Positions 37,077-45,865 of a stretch of DNA of 64,000 nucleotides are shown here, one piece after another. A model generated the notes under the pieces. It saw only the letters and a list, made by a program, of their open reading frames with translations, had not been told where the DNA came from and made no database searches. Made by a program: the position numbers and the translations under genes. This DNA is from Rhodanobacter glycinis (lineage in GTDB: Bacteria > Pseudomonadota > Gammaproteobacteria > Xanthomonadales > Rhodanobacteraceae): NCBI RefSeq assembly GCF_900114325.1, contig NZ_FOSR01000004.1:221550-285549 (forward strand), given 5' to 3'. Numbering within the stretch: position 1 is the stretch's first letter; each line of letters begins with the position of its first letter.

Positions 37077-38891
37077 TCACGCATTACACGTGAGCTGCGC
37101 ATCCTCCGGATCTTCCGGCAGCAAGTCAGCCCGCGTATCCACGGCCACCTGGTTGCGCCCCCCGTCCTTGGCGCGATAAAGCGCGGCATCGGCATCGATC
37201 AGCAAATCCCGCAAGCTGCGGCCAGAGTCCGCACTCCAGGCAACACCGAAACTGGCGGACACCGTGATGGTGATGCCGGCCTTCACCACCATCGGCTCCG
37301 CCGCCAATGCGCAGCGGATGCGCGAGGCGATCTCGACACCCTGTTCGCGCGAAGCCACCGGCATCAGGATGCCAAACTCCTCGCCACCCAAGCGCCCGAA
37401 CATGTCCGACTTGCGCAACTCCCGCAGGCATACCGCCACGGTCTGTCGCAGGACCACGTCACCGGCCACGTGTCCGTAGCTGTCATTGACCCGCTTGAAG
37501 TGGTCGAGATCCAGTATCACCAGACAGGCTCCCGCCTTCGCCCGGTGCAACCGTCGCAACGCGTGTCCCGCCTCTTCGAAAAAGTGTTCCCGGTTGAACA
37601 CACCGGTCAGCCCGTCATACCGGGCCATCTTGCGGAAACGCAACTGGGAACGCCGCAGCCAGAACATCGCCATCGCGATGAAAGCAATCACCACCAACAA
37701 CAACGCGATATACAGTCGACTGGCCTTTTGCGACTGAACCGCCAGCGCATGGCGCAATTGAAGAATCCGGTTCTGCTTGTCCAGCGCATCCAGCTTCAGC
37801 TTCTTGGACTGCACTTGCTGCTTGACCATCTGGTAGGCCAGTGCGCGCGCCTTGGCATGATCCACGGCAGCCTTGTCCAGCGCCACATACTTCTCGTAAT
37901 AGGCCAGCGCGGCGGCAGCATGACCACTCATCTTTTCCGCCTTGTAGAGAACTTCATAGGCAGCCTGCAGTATCCACAACGTGCTGTTCGCACCGCTCAT
38001 GGCAGTGGTGGTCAACGCGAATTTCCGCGCATTGGCGGCATCGCCGAGGCTCAGATACGCCTGCGCCAGCGTGACCTGCAACGAGGCAAGATACGGCGGA
38101 TAGCGGTTCTTCCGGATCGCCGGGGCAATGCGATGCAAGAAGGCAATCGCCCGCTTCGCACGGCCCTCGTCGATCATGGCGCTGGCCTGGTTCAGGCGCA
38201 GCGCGTCGGCGCTCAACGGATGCTTGGCGGCAAGGCACGTATCGATCGCCTGCCGAAACCTCGGATTGGTCGAAAGAAGTTTGCCCTCATACAGCAGCGA
38301 GTTCGTCTCCCCCATCTCGGCGATGCACTGTGCTGCCGCCGAAGGAAGCGTGGCCTTCATCTCCCGGGCATATTGCAGCGCCAGCTCATATTGCCCCACC
38401 GCCGCGCCGTTCAACATGATGATGACCCGATCCATGCCCTCCAGCCGTGCCGTCGGATCGGCAACCTTGGGCAGCTCGGCCATCAAGGTGTTGGCCAGCG
38501 TATAAGCGTCCACATAGTGATGACTGTTGAATTTGTTCTGGACCAGTCTCGCCATGGCACGAATCGACAGCGCCTGGTCGCCGGAATGAGCGACGATGTC
38601 GTACAGCAAGGGATCCGCCTTGCCGTAGTTGCCATCAAACGAAAGCTGCTGCGCGTCCAGCAGTCGCAGGTGCCACCGTTGCGCGACGCTCAGGCTGGCG
38701 CTGCGCTCGTGAAGCTGCACCAGGATGCTTCGATAGCGGTCCTGATCGTTCGACTTGGCACCTTCGGCCCGAGCCAGCAACACCGCAACCGATGGCGCTG
38801 CAATCGCCGGAGCAGCCGAGTGCGCACGCACATTCGGCGCAACAGTGGCCAGGATCATTCCGGCCAGGCAAATCAGCGTGCCGTGCTCCAT
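37077..38891 (-). CDS. Diguanylate cyclase with periplasmic TPR-like sensor
   Basis: The product has 604 residues: an N-terminal signal-like helix (MEHGTLICLAGMILAT), a helical-repeat periplasmic region to about 385 (TPR-like, e.g. ALAYYEKYVALDKAAVDHAKARA), one transmembrane helix (393-413), a linker, and a GGDEF domain (about 425-590). The active-site motif is GGEEF at 502-506, and RKSD at 493-496 is the inhibitory I-site at the right spacing. It should make cyclic-di-GMP and be subject to product inhibition. The gene begins 20 bases after the small candidate precursor gene, so it is probably co-transcribed with it. Confidence 0.9.
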   Translation of the reverse strand: MEHGTLICLAGMILATVAPNVRAHSAAPAIAAPSVAVLLARAEGAKSNDQDRYRSILVQLHERSASLSVAQRWHLRLLDAQQLSFDGNYGKADPLLYDIVAHSGDQALSIRAMARLVQNKFNSHHYVDAYTLANTLMAELPKVADPTARLEGMDRVIIMLNGAAVGQYELALQYAREMKATLPSAAAQCIAEMGETNSLLYEGKLLSTNPRFRQAIDTCLAAKHPLSADALRLNQASAMIDEGRAKRAIAFLHRIAPAIRKNRYPPYLASLQVTLAQAYLSLGDAANARKFALTTTAMSGANSTLWILQAAYEVLYKAEKMSGHAAAALAYYEKYVALDKAAVDHAKARALAYQMVKQQVQSKKLKLDALDKQNRILQLRHALAVQSQKASRLYIALLLVVIAFIAMAMFWLRRSQLRFRKMARYDGLTGVFNREHFFEEAGHALRRLHRAKAGACLVILDLDHFKRVNDSYGHVAGDVVLRQTVAVCLRELRKSDMFGRLGGEEFGILMPVASREQGVEIASRIRCALAAEPMVVKAGITITVSASFGVAWSADSGRSLRDLLIDADAALYRAKDGGRNQVAVDTRADLLPEDPEDAQLTCNA

Positions 38892-38911
38892 TGCATGACT
38901 GTCCGGTTGGA

Positions 38912-39202
38912 CTAACGCGCCGGGTTATCCGGAGTATCCATTTCGTCGCCGTCCTGATCCGGCACGTTTTCCGCATCGTCATCGCCGGGGTCACAACCAC
39001 CGTCGTGGCCGTTGTGATTGACCACGTTGTTCTTGTTGCCGAGCTCCTGCGCCAGGTAACTCCTGTCGCCCGTGGCCGCCGCCAACTTGAGGTTATCGAC
39101 GGCACCCATCTCGTCCAATGCCCGGGACAGGCTTTCCGGGGAAGCTCGGCGCAGCGAAGCATTCCGCCCGATGCTTTCCAGCAGTTCGATCGTGTTGGAC
39201 AT
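38912..39202 (-). CDS. Small acidic-tailed protein, candidate split-borosin precursor
   Basis: The product has 96 residues. Residues 1-55 are amphipathic and helical (MSNTIELLESIGRNASLRRA, then SYLAQELG), like a leader or methylase-binding domain. Residues 56-96 form an Asn/Asp/Gly/Pro-rich tail with 12 acidic residues and one Cys (70). The ATG at 39202 has AGGGGA eight bases upstream. It lies between the borosin-like methylase and the GGDEF gene on the same strand. Split borosin systems encode a methylase and a separate precursor with a helical binding domain plus a C-terminal core, and the layout fits. The tail also contains DQDGDEMDTPDN, resembling a thrombospondin type-3 calcium-binding repeat, so a calcium-binding protein is an alternative. 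The function is inferred. Confidence 0.55.
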   Translation of the reverse strand: MSNTIELLESIGRNASLRRASPESLSRALDEMGAVDNLKLAAATGDRSYLAQELGNKNNVVNHNGHDGGCDPGDDDAENVPDQDGDEMDTPDNPAR

Positions 39203-39396
39203 GTTTTCCCCTGTTTCCTTGCGGATGAGTTGCTCACCCAGCCGGGGAGGACGGTGCCTTGCCCGGATGAATGACACCACTTGCCAGCGGGCGCATCCTC
39301 CGTGCCTTCATCACATCGGCGCCCCCAACGCCAATCCGCAGCCTAGCACTCCTCGCGAACGGGTGCGCGTCATGCACGGAGGCCATGGACCGGGAT

Positions 39397-40230
39397 TCAA
39401 GGCATCATCAGCGCCCGGTCCAATGCCGCCAATCGCCGCCTTGCCGAGGCATTGACGCGTAATGGCGACGCCGGCGACAAGACCACGGTTTCATCGGCAC
39501 CGACGTCCGTGGCTGGCAGATCTCGCAAGAGCACACGGCGAATGCGCGGCTGCTCGATCGGCAAAGTCGCGCCGCGATAAATGATCAGCTCGTGGTCCAG
39601 CGGATAATCCTGACTCAGTACATCCACCAGCACCTGGCGATATTCGGGACCGGTGGCAAAGCGTTTCATCGAACGGTCGCCGACCAGGCCGACCTGCCAC
39701 AGCACCAGACAGGCGCCGGTATTGATCGGAGTTTCGTAGAACAACAGTTGGCTGGCTTCGTAGTGCTGGCAACCGTAGCGGCCGGGATCGATACCCAAGT
39801 CGGCATACAGGCAATCCTCGGCAGAGATGCCAGGCTCCATATGCGCATGGAAACCTTCCGCACGCGCCACCTTGATCACTTCGTGCGGCGACCACGCGAA
39901 GATACCGGGATGGCCATAGAACACCGCGCAGACTTTCTTGCCGGCGCGCACCTCGGCCATCATCACCTCGACCCACTCGCGGTAGGTGATCGCCCGGGAT
40001 TTGTCGCCCTTGCCGTAATAAGGCTGCAGGCTGCGCACGTCCGGATGCATCTGTTCCAGCCACAGCTCGACGATGGCGTCGGAAAGCGCGGCGAAAACCA
40101 CATCGGACTGCTCGATGTGGCTGCGCGCCAATGGCGAGAGATGCGAGCCCAGGGTCATGCCCAAGCCCACGCAGGCGATGCAGCCGCGCTGTTCGGAAAT
40201 GGCAGGGGGCGGCATCGACAAGGCGCTCAT
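39397..40230 (-). CDS. TP-methylase of the borosin alpha-N-methyltransferase type (SonM/OphMA-like)
   Basis: The product has 277 residues of the tetrapyrrole (corrin/porphyrin) methylase fold that binds S-adenosylmethionine: CVGLGMTLG near the N-terminus, YGHPGIFAWSPHEVI (105-119) and EPGISAEDCLYADLGIDP (132-149). YYGKG at 71-75, Arg79 and Tyr83 correspond by spacing (R-x3-Y) to residues I remember as catalytic in OphMA. The GISAEDC and YEASQLLF stretches match the backbone N-methyltransferases of borosins, including bacterial SonM, more closely than cobalamin-pathway enzymes. I chose ATG 40230; ATG 40215 is possible. No cob genes are nearby. It is 194 bases upstream of the candidate precursor. 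Comparison is from memory. Confidence 0.8.
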   Translation of the reverse strand: MSALSMPPPAISEQRGCIACVGLGMTLGSHLSPLARSHIEQSDVVFAALSDAIVELWLEQMHPDVRSLQPYYGKGDKSRAITYREWVEVMMAEVRAGKKVCAVFYGHPGIFAWSPHEVIKVARAEGFHAHMEPGISAEDCLYADLGIDPGRYGCQHYEASQLLFYETPINTGACLVLWQVGLVGDRSMKRFATGPEYRQVLVDVLSQDYPLDHELIIYRGATLPIEQPRIRRVLLRDLPATDVGADETVVLSPASPLRVNASARRRLAALDRALMMP

Positions 40231-40365
40231 GAGAAATATCCGATGACCAGGGTGGTGTGATCTGCCGCCACGTGCTGTTGCGATCAGCCGCCGCAAGCCG
40301 ACATCCATCCAATATACCCGGCAAGCCGGTCGGCCGATGGCTTCGCCCCACCACGCCCCAACGGG

Positions 40366-42153
40366 TTACTTGCCCGCCGGCGGCACCAGCACGATCACCG
40401 TCCAACCGGGGCGCGGTTCCAGTTCGCGCTTGGCCGAGGCGACGCGCAACGTGCCTTTCTCCTCCACGCCAAACAGCAACACGCTGTCCGAGCCGTACTG
40501 CTCGATGAAGTTCGGCCAGTCGAAGGTGCTGCTCAGCGTGGTGGACTTGATCCGCCAGCCGCGCGCCAGCAGCTCGGCGAAACGTGCATGGGTCATCTGC
40601 TCGTCGAACAACGGCGGCGCCAGCAGGTTGTCGGCCAGCGCGACGCGCTCGGTATTCTCGTCCGGCGACAGGTTGCGCAGGCGGTAGACCTTCTCGCGGC
40701 CGAACTCCTGCCGGTAGTGCACGCACGCCAGGGTATTGCGTTCGCGATGGGTGGACATCGCCAGCAGACGTCCCAGGCCAGTGAGATCGAGATGACGCTC
40801 GGCATGCGGTGAGGCCGGATTGCCGTAGAAGGTGGGCAGTCCCTCCATGCGCGCACGCCGGATTCCGTCCCAGTCGTCGTCGGCCAGCATCACGCGCACG
40901 TCCTCCTCTTTCAGCGCCTGGCCCACCGCACGCGCCACCGCGTCGGAGCCGAACACCAGCACGCCACGCGGCTCGGGTTCGGCCACCTTCAGCCAGATCG
41001 CCAATGGTCGCGCGGTGGCGCTCTGCAGCACCACGGTGCCGATGATCAGGATGAAGACCAGCGGCACCAGCGCCTCGGCACCTTCCAGGCCCAATTCACC
41101 CAGACGCAGCGCAAACAAGGCCGACACCGAGGCCGCCACGATGCCGCGCGGCGCCACCCAGGCGATCAGCGCCCGTTCGCGCCAGGTCAAGCCGCTGCCC
41201 ATCGTGGCCAGCATCGCCGTGAATGGCCGAATCGCAAACTGCGCCACCAGGAACACGACGATGCCCGCCCACAACATGCCGTGCGGCAACGGCCATGGCA
41301 GCCGTGCCGCCAGCAGGATGAACAAACCCGACACCAGCAGCGTGGTGAGGTTTTCCTTGAAATCGAGAATGTCGTCCATGTGCACGTTGCGCATGTTGCC
41401 CAGCGCGATGCCCATGATGGTTACCGCCAGCAGGCCCGACTCGTGCGTCAGCGTGTTGGACAGGCTGAAGGCGAACAGCACCATCGCCAGGGTGGCGTAA
41501 TTCTGCAGGTATTCCGGCACCAGTTGGCGACGCAGCAGGAAGCCCAGCAGCAGCGCCGCCAGCGTGCCGATCAGCGCGCCGCACAGCACCGTGACCACGA
41601 AGACCCCGATGGTGTGCCCCTCCTGGCGCGACACGATCGCCTCGAAGATCAGCACCGCGAACAGCGCGCCCAGCGGGTCGATGATGATGCCTTCCCAGCG
41701 CAACGTGTTGGCGATGCGCTCGGTGGGCCGAAGCGTGCGCAGCATCGGCGCGATCACCGTGGGCCCGGTCACGCAGGTCAACGCGCCGAACAGCCACGCA
41801 ATCTCCCAGCGCACGCCGGCGATCCAGTGCACGCAAAGCGCCAGCAGCAGCAGCGCGACCACCGCGCCATAGCTGACCAAGCCGCGTACGGCACCGCCGA
41901 TGCCGCGCAATTCGTGGAAACGCAGGGTAAGGCTGCCCTCGAACAGGATCACCGCCACCGCCAGCGACACCAGCGGGAACAGCAGCTCGCCCAGCATCTT
42001 GTCCGGCTGCAGCAATCCGGTCACCGGACCCAGCACGATGCCGGCCAGCAGCAGGAACAGGATCGCGGGCAACTTCACCCGCCACGCCAGCCATTGCGAG
42101 AGGAAACCGACCACCAGCATGCCGGTGAGCATCAGGCCCAGTTCGATGGTCAT
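40366..42153 (-). CDS. Cation/proton antiporter with C-terminal nucleotide-binding domain (CPA family)
   Basis: The product has 595 residues with about 12 transmembrane helices to residue 400, including TCVTGPTVIAPMLR and EGIIIDPLGALFAVL with an acidic residue in the unwound-helix region, as in NhaP/CPA1-type Na+(K+)/H+ exchangers. The C-terminal 190 residues hold a Rossmann-like TrkA-N domain (VLVFGSDAVARAVGQAL) and a further domain. It exchanges cations for protons across the inner membrane. AAGGA lies nine bases before the ATG. The ion preference is not readable. Single gene. Confidence 0.88.
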   Translation of the reverse strand: MTIELGLMLTGMLVVGFLSQWLAWRVKLPAILFLLLAGIVLGPVTGLLQPDKMLGELLFPLVSLAVAVILFEGSLTLRFHELRGIGGAVRGLVSYGAVVALLLLALCVHWIAGVRWEIAWLFGALTCVTGPTVIAPMLRTLRPTERIANTLRWEGIIIDPLGALFAVLIFEAIVSRQEGHTIGVFVVTVLCGALIGTLAALLLGFLLRRQLVPEYLQNYATLAMVLFAFSLSNTLTHESGLLAVTIMGIALGNMRNVHMDDILDFKENLTTLLVSGLFILLAARLPWPLPHGMLWAGIVVFLVAQFAIRPFTAMLATMGSGLTWRERALIAWVAPRGIVAASVSALFALRLGELGLEGAEALVPLVFILIIGTVVLQSATARPLAIWLKVAEPEPRGVLVFGSDAVARAVGQALKEEDVRVMLADDDWDGIRRARMEGLPTFYGNPASPHAERHLDLTGLGRLLAMSTHRERNTLACVHYRQEFGREKVYRLRNLSPDENTERVALADNLLAPPLFDEQMTHARFAELLARGWRIKSTTLSSTFDWPNFIEQYGSDSVLLFGVEEKGTLRVASAKRELEPRPGWTVIVLVPPAGK

Positions 42154-42589
42154 CCGCAATCCTTGTCGAGGTGCCGGGGGAGCGCTTATCGGAGCATGCA
42201 TGCCCCGGCACGTCCAGCCACGCGTACGCAGCCGATGCCACCCGGCGGACCTGGATGGCGCCGTACACGGAACTCCCGCCCACCCCGGACGACCCGACGC
42301 CCGGCGGCAGCAACATCTGCATCAAGGGGAAAAGGCCAGGCCCCGGTATCGGTGCGGGGGGGAGGGGAACCGATACCGGGGCGGCAGGGCGGGTTCAATT
42401 AAATGAACTGGCCGGTGCAAATAATACCCTCGCCCACGGCGAAGTCAATACTCTTCGGTTCAATAATTATCAGACCATGGTCGAAGGCTTCCGCAGGTGC
42501 GCGTTCGGCGTGCGCCACGCCCCACATCGCCGATCGCGTACCCACGCGTGGGCTACGGCGCGAGACATTTGGGCGGTGACCCCCGCAGC
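42154..42589. other. 436-base gene-free stretch with a large perfect hairpin
   Basis: No credible gene is seen between the antiporter start and the comM stop. At 42342-42381 a perfect 13-bp stem (CCCCGGTATCGGT and complement) encloses a 14-base G-rich loop; on the minus strand it is followed by CCTGGCCTTTT, so it could end comM transcription about 210 bases past the stop. To its right, 42393-42475 is AT-rich with two GTTCAAT-containing stretches (one an imperfect palindrome at 42393-42408), which looks like a promoter or protein-binding region. No reading frame there is supported. Confidence 0.55.
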
Positions 42590-44089
42590 TCAGAAGCGAC
42601 GGTATTGCAGCGCTTCGGCCAGGTGCGAGCGCTCCAGCGCGGCGGCGCCACCATCAAGGTCGGCGATCGTGCGTGCAACCCGCAGGACGCGGTGATAAGC
42701 GCGCGCGGACAACCCCAGCCGCTCAAGCGCGGCTTCGAACCACTGCCGCTCGGCGGCCCCGAGCGCGCAATCGCGCTCCAGTTCGCGGGTGCTGATCTCC
42801 CCGTTCGGCCGCCCGGCCCGCATCAAGGCATGGGTGCGCGCCTTGATCACCCGCGCCCGCACCGTGGCCGAGTCCTCGTCATAGATGCTGCGCGGCGCGC
42901 CCAGGTCGGCCAGCGGCACGCGCGGCACCTCCACGCACAGGTCGATGCGGTCCAGCAACGGGCCGGAAATGCGGCTGCGGTAGCGCGCGATCTGGTCCGG
43001 CGTGCAATGGCAACGCGGGCGCGGGTCGCCGGCATAGCCGCAGGGGCACGGATTCATCGCCGCCACCAGCTGGAACTGCGCCGGGAACGTGCACTGCCGC
43101 GCCGCGCGCGAGATCACGATGCTGCCGGACTCCAGCGGTTCGCGCAGCACGTCGAGCACGTGGCGGCTGAACTCGGGCAGTTCGTCGAGGAACAGCACGC
43201 CGTTGTGGGCCAGCGAAATTTCGCCGGGGCGCGGCTGCGAGCCACCACCGACCAGCGCCACCGCCGAGGCAGTGTGGTGCGGCGCGCGAAACGGACGCCG
43301 CCGCCACAGGGCCGGATCGACCGCATGCCCCGCCACCGAACGTACCGCGCAGGTTTCCAGCGCTTCCGATTCGGTCAGGGGCGGCAGGATACCCGGCAGG
43401 CGCTCGGCCAGCATGGTCTTGCCGGTACCGGGCGGCCCGGACATCAACAGGTGATGACCGCCAGTGGCGGCGATCTCCAGTGCCCGTCGCGCCTGCAACT
43501 GGCCACGCACGTCGATCAGGTCGGGACCGAAGGTGCTGTCGCCACCGGCACTGGCCGTTTCCGGAGTGTCCAGGTCCTGGCCGCCGCGCAACCAGCCGCA
43601 GACTTCGGCCAGGGTATCGGCCACGCGCACGTCGGCATCGGAGACCAGCGCCGCCTCGGCCGCATTGGCACGCGGGACCACCACGCGCCGACGGCGAGCT
43701 CGCGCGCGAAGCAGCGCCGGCAGCACGCCGGAGACGCCACGCAGATCGCCCGATAGCGCCAGCTCGCCGAGGAACTCGCATTCGTCCAGCCGCTCGCGCG
43801 GTACCTGGTTGCCGGCGGCGAGGATGCCCAGCGCAATGGCCAGGTCAAAGCGGCCGCCGTCCTTCGGCAGTTCGGCCGGCGCCAGGTTCACGGTGACCTT
43901 GCGGTTGGGGTATTCGAAGGCGGTGTTCTGGATCGCCACGCGCACGCGATCGCGTGCTTCGCGCACGGCCGCTTCGGGCAGGCCAACGATGCTGGTGCCC
44001 GGCAGGCCGCCGGAAAGATGCACCTCCACCATCACCTGCGGCGCGGCCACGCCCTCCTGGGCGCGGCTGAGGGTAACAGCGAGACTCAT
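42590..44089 (-). CDS. comM: Mg-chelatase-like AAA+ ATPase ComM (YifB family)
   Basis: The product has 499 residues: an N-terminal Lon-like domain (about 1-150, SLAVTLSRAQEGV), the Mg-chelatase AAA+ core with Walker A GPPGTGKT (218-225), Walker B VLFLDELPEF, a zinc-like CPCG...CHC cluster (MNPCPCGYAGDPRPRCHC), and a C-terminal domain (LGLSARAYHRVLRVARTIADL). ComM is a hexameric helicase that promotes branch migration during natural transformation. The ATG at 44089 fits the conserved N-terminus. Likely its own transcript. Confidence 0.94.
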   Translation of the reverse strand: MSLAVTLSRAQEGVAAPQVMVEVHLSGGLPGTSIVGLPEAAVREARDRVRVAIQNTAFEYPNRKVTVNLAPAELPKDGGRFDLAIALGILAAGNQVPRERLDECEFLGELALSGDLRGVSGVLPALLRARARRRRVVVPRANAAEAALVSDADVRVADTLAEVCGWLRGGQDLDTPETASAGGDSTFGPDLIDVRGQLQARRALEIAATGGHHLLMSGPPGTGKTMLAERLPGILPPLTESEALETCAVRSVAGHAVDPALWRRRPFRAPHHTASAVALVGGGSQPRPGEISLAHNGVLFLDELPEFSRHVLDVLREPLESGSIVISRAARQCTFPAQFQLVAAMNPCPCGYAGDPRPRCHCTPDQIARYRSRISGPLLDRIDLCVEVPRVPLADLGAPRSIYDEDSATVRARVIKARTHALMRAGRPNGEISTRELERDCALGAAERQWFEAALERLGLSARAYHRVLRVARTIADLDGGAAALERSHLAEALQYRRF

Positions 44090-44162
44090 GCCCGGTGGTG
44101 ACGGGGTCCAAGGGCGTCGCTGATCAATGTATCCATCATGCGACTCCATCGGACTGCTGAGG

Positions 44163-44215
44163 AAAAATGACCGCCCCCGATCGTTCTCGGGGTGAGGGTG
44201 ACGGATCGGGGGCGG
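44163..44215 (-). terminator. Strong terminator after ubiK
   Basis: A 12-bp perfect stem (CCGCCCCCGATC and complement, 44171-44182 with 44204-44215) closes a 21-base loop. On the minus strand it is followed by TCATTTTTCC. It begins 3 bases past the ubiK stop and precedes comM, so the two are probably transcribed separately. Confidence 0.82.
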
Positions 44216-44218
44216 CTG

Positions 44219-44476
44219 CTACGACTCGCGGGAATGCGCGACAGCCTCAAGTTCGGCGACACGCTTTTCGAGTTCGTCGACCTTGGCGCGGGTGCGCGCC
44301 AGCAGCTGGCTCTGAACGTCGAATTCCTCACGGGTAACCAGCTCAAGGCGGCGCAATCCCTGTGCCAGGACATCACGAAAATTGGCGCTCAGATCCTTCT
44401 GGGCGTCTGCCAATCCTGGCGGTACCAACGAAGCAAGTCGCAGGGCAATTTGGTCGATGTCCAGCCGTTCCATCAT
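44219..44476 (-). CDS. ubiK: Ubiquinone biosynthesis accessory factor UbiK
   Basis: The product has 85 residues and is all helical: an N-terminal amphipathic segment (IDQIALRLASLVPPGLADAQKDLSANFRDVLAQGLRRLELVTREEFDVQ) and a C-terminal coiled coil (LLARTRAKVDELEKRVAELEAV). This is the BMFP/YqiC pattern; UbiK trimerises and partners UbiJ in the Ubi complex. Two adjacent ATGs (44476, 44473) are possible starts. It is divergent from glnK. Confidence 0.9.
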   Translation of the reverse strand: MMERLDIDQIALRLASLVPPGLADAQKDLSANFRDVLAQGLRRLELVTREEFDVQSQLLARTRAKVDELEKRVAELEAVAHSRES

Positions 44477-44555
44477 GGAAGGCACCTCGAACTCGTCAGG
44501 GCAAAGTGTAGGGAGGGGGTACGGGCGGTCGCCATCGGCATGCTCCACTGAAGTG

Positions 44556-44573
44556 TGTAGGTATTTTCCTACA
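44556..44573. promoter_or_regulatory. TGTAGG-N6-CCTACA palindrome between ubiK and glnK
   Basis: A perfect 6+6+6 inverted repeat with an AT-rich centre (TATTTT) in the divergent spacer, 90 bases before the glnK ATG. It looks like a dimeric regulator site rather than a terminator because no T-run follows. It does not match the NtrC consensus I know. Confidence 0.45.
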
Positions 44574-44651
44574 TCATGCCCCGCCCATGGCGACAGCCCG
44601 GCGCGCGAAGGGCACAATGGGCCTTACGGCGTCGCCGGGCGCGCGACCTGA

Positions 44652-45002
<351 letters not shown>

Positions 45003-45007
45003 GCATC

Positions 45008-45145
45008 TTCTCCCTCTCCCCTGCGGGGTGAGGGTCGGGGTGAGGGGGCAACCTCGCGACGACCGTACATTCGAAGCGCGCTTTTGATGGGACGTCCCCG
45101 CGAGCACCCGCCCCTCACCTCAATCCTCTCCCCAAAGGGGAGAGG
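45008..45145. repeat. CCCTCACC/CTCTCCCC-type inverted repeat
   Basis: The left half has CTCCCTCTCCCCTGCGGGGTG running into AGGGTCGGGGTGAGGG; the right half has GCGAGCACCCGCCCCTCACC running into CTCTCCCCAAAGGGGAGAGG. The two are imperfect inverted copies. Same family as 15.2 kb and 35.4 kb. It separates glnK from a convergent membrane protein gene and may act as a terminator for both. Just right of it, at 45189-45218, a perfect 13-bp hairpin (GTTTTCAGCGCGC) overlaps the end of that gene. Confidence 0.75.
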
Positions 45146-45192
45146 AAGCGAAAACGGCACTACCGCAAGACTCAGGTCTTGTTCCTTTGTTT

Positions 45193-45738
45193 TCAGCGCG
45201 CCTGCGCGCGCTGAAAACGCCGGTGGTGAACCAGCAGGCCGGCGTAATAGGCGATGTAGTAGCCAATCAGCAAACCGAAAACCAGCAAGGTGAGCGGGCT
45301 GTATTGATAGCCCATCGTCATGCTTGTTCCAGGGGCTTGGGCTGCGGCCAGTGATTCGGCGTGCTGCATCTGCGGCCACAGCACCAGGAAGCGCCACACC
45401 AGCCGTCCCAGCAGCAGGGCCACCAGTACGGCGCCGATCCACGGATTGGGCACGTAGCAGTCGCCGCGCTCCGGGTCGGTCTCGAAGCGGGTCAGGCGCA
45501 GGCCGAGCAGCCCCAGCCCCGCGCCCAGCACGATCCCTCCGGCCAATCCTTCAGCCAGGCGCACGTCACGTAGCCCGCTCAGCAACAGCACGCAGCCGAT
45601 CACGGCGAATATCGCAACTCGCACGATCATCCGCTTGCGCCGGATTGGCTGGCGCCCGAACTGGCGGCTGATCCGACGCCACAGGATCAGCAGCACCAGC
45701 GGGACCATGATGGCGTAGCTCATCAGGTGGGGCGACAT
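45193..45738 (-). CDS. Integral membrane protein, DUF1453/CcdC-like
   Basis: The product has 181 residues and five hydrophobic helices; the helix-loop order with an RRKRM basic loop after the first helix and GAGLGLLGLRLTRFET in the middle resembles the DUF1453/CcdC-like family, whose role is not defined in proteobacteria. The last codons (FQRAQAR) lie in a 13-bp perfect hairpin at 45189-45218 that would also form in the mRNA. About 127 bases separate it from gpmA. Confidence 0.6.
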   Translation of the reverse strand: MSPHLMSYAIMVPLVLLILWRRISRQFGRQPIRRKRMIVRVAIFAVIGCVLLLSGLRDVRLAEGLAGGIVLGAGLGLLGLRLTRFETDPERGDCYVPNPWIGAVLVALLLGRLVWRFLVLWPQMQHAESLAAAQAPGTSMTMGYQYSPLTLLVFGLLIGYYIAYYAGLLVHHRRFQRAQAR

Positions 45739-45865
45739 CGGCGCAGCCTCGCGATGGATATGGGAAGTATCGCCAGCCTAACCGCATGGCACGCGCGCGG
45801 CGACTGACGACACGCAGGCCGTGCACATGACGTCTGTCAGGCCGGGTGACCCGGCCCGTGACGAC

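Noticed and set aside
36942-38915. A 657-codon plus-strand frame opposite the GGDEF gene
   Set aside because: No recognisable domain and strongly skewed composition; the minus frame has a complete GGEEF domain.
39397-40230. Reading the TP-methylase as a cobalamin-pathway precorrin methylase
   Set aside because: The motif set (YGHPG, GISAEDC, R-x3-Y) and the absence of any other corrin gene fit borosin methylases better. The matter is not fully settled without phylogeny.
42154-42589. Short plus-strand frames in the comM-antiporter spacer
   Set aside because: Low-complexity Arg/Pro/Gly-rich products, no ribosome site, and overlap with the hairpin.
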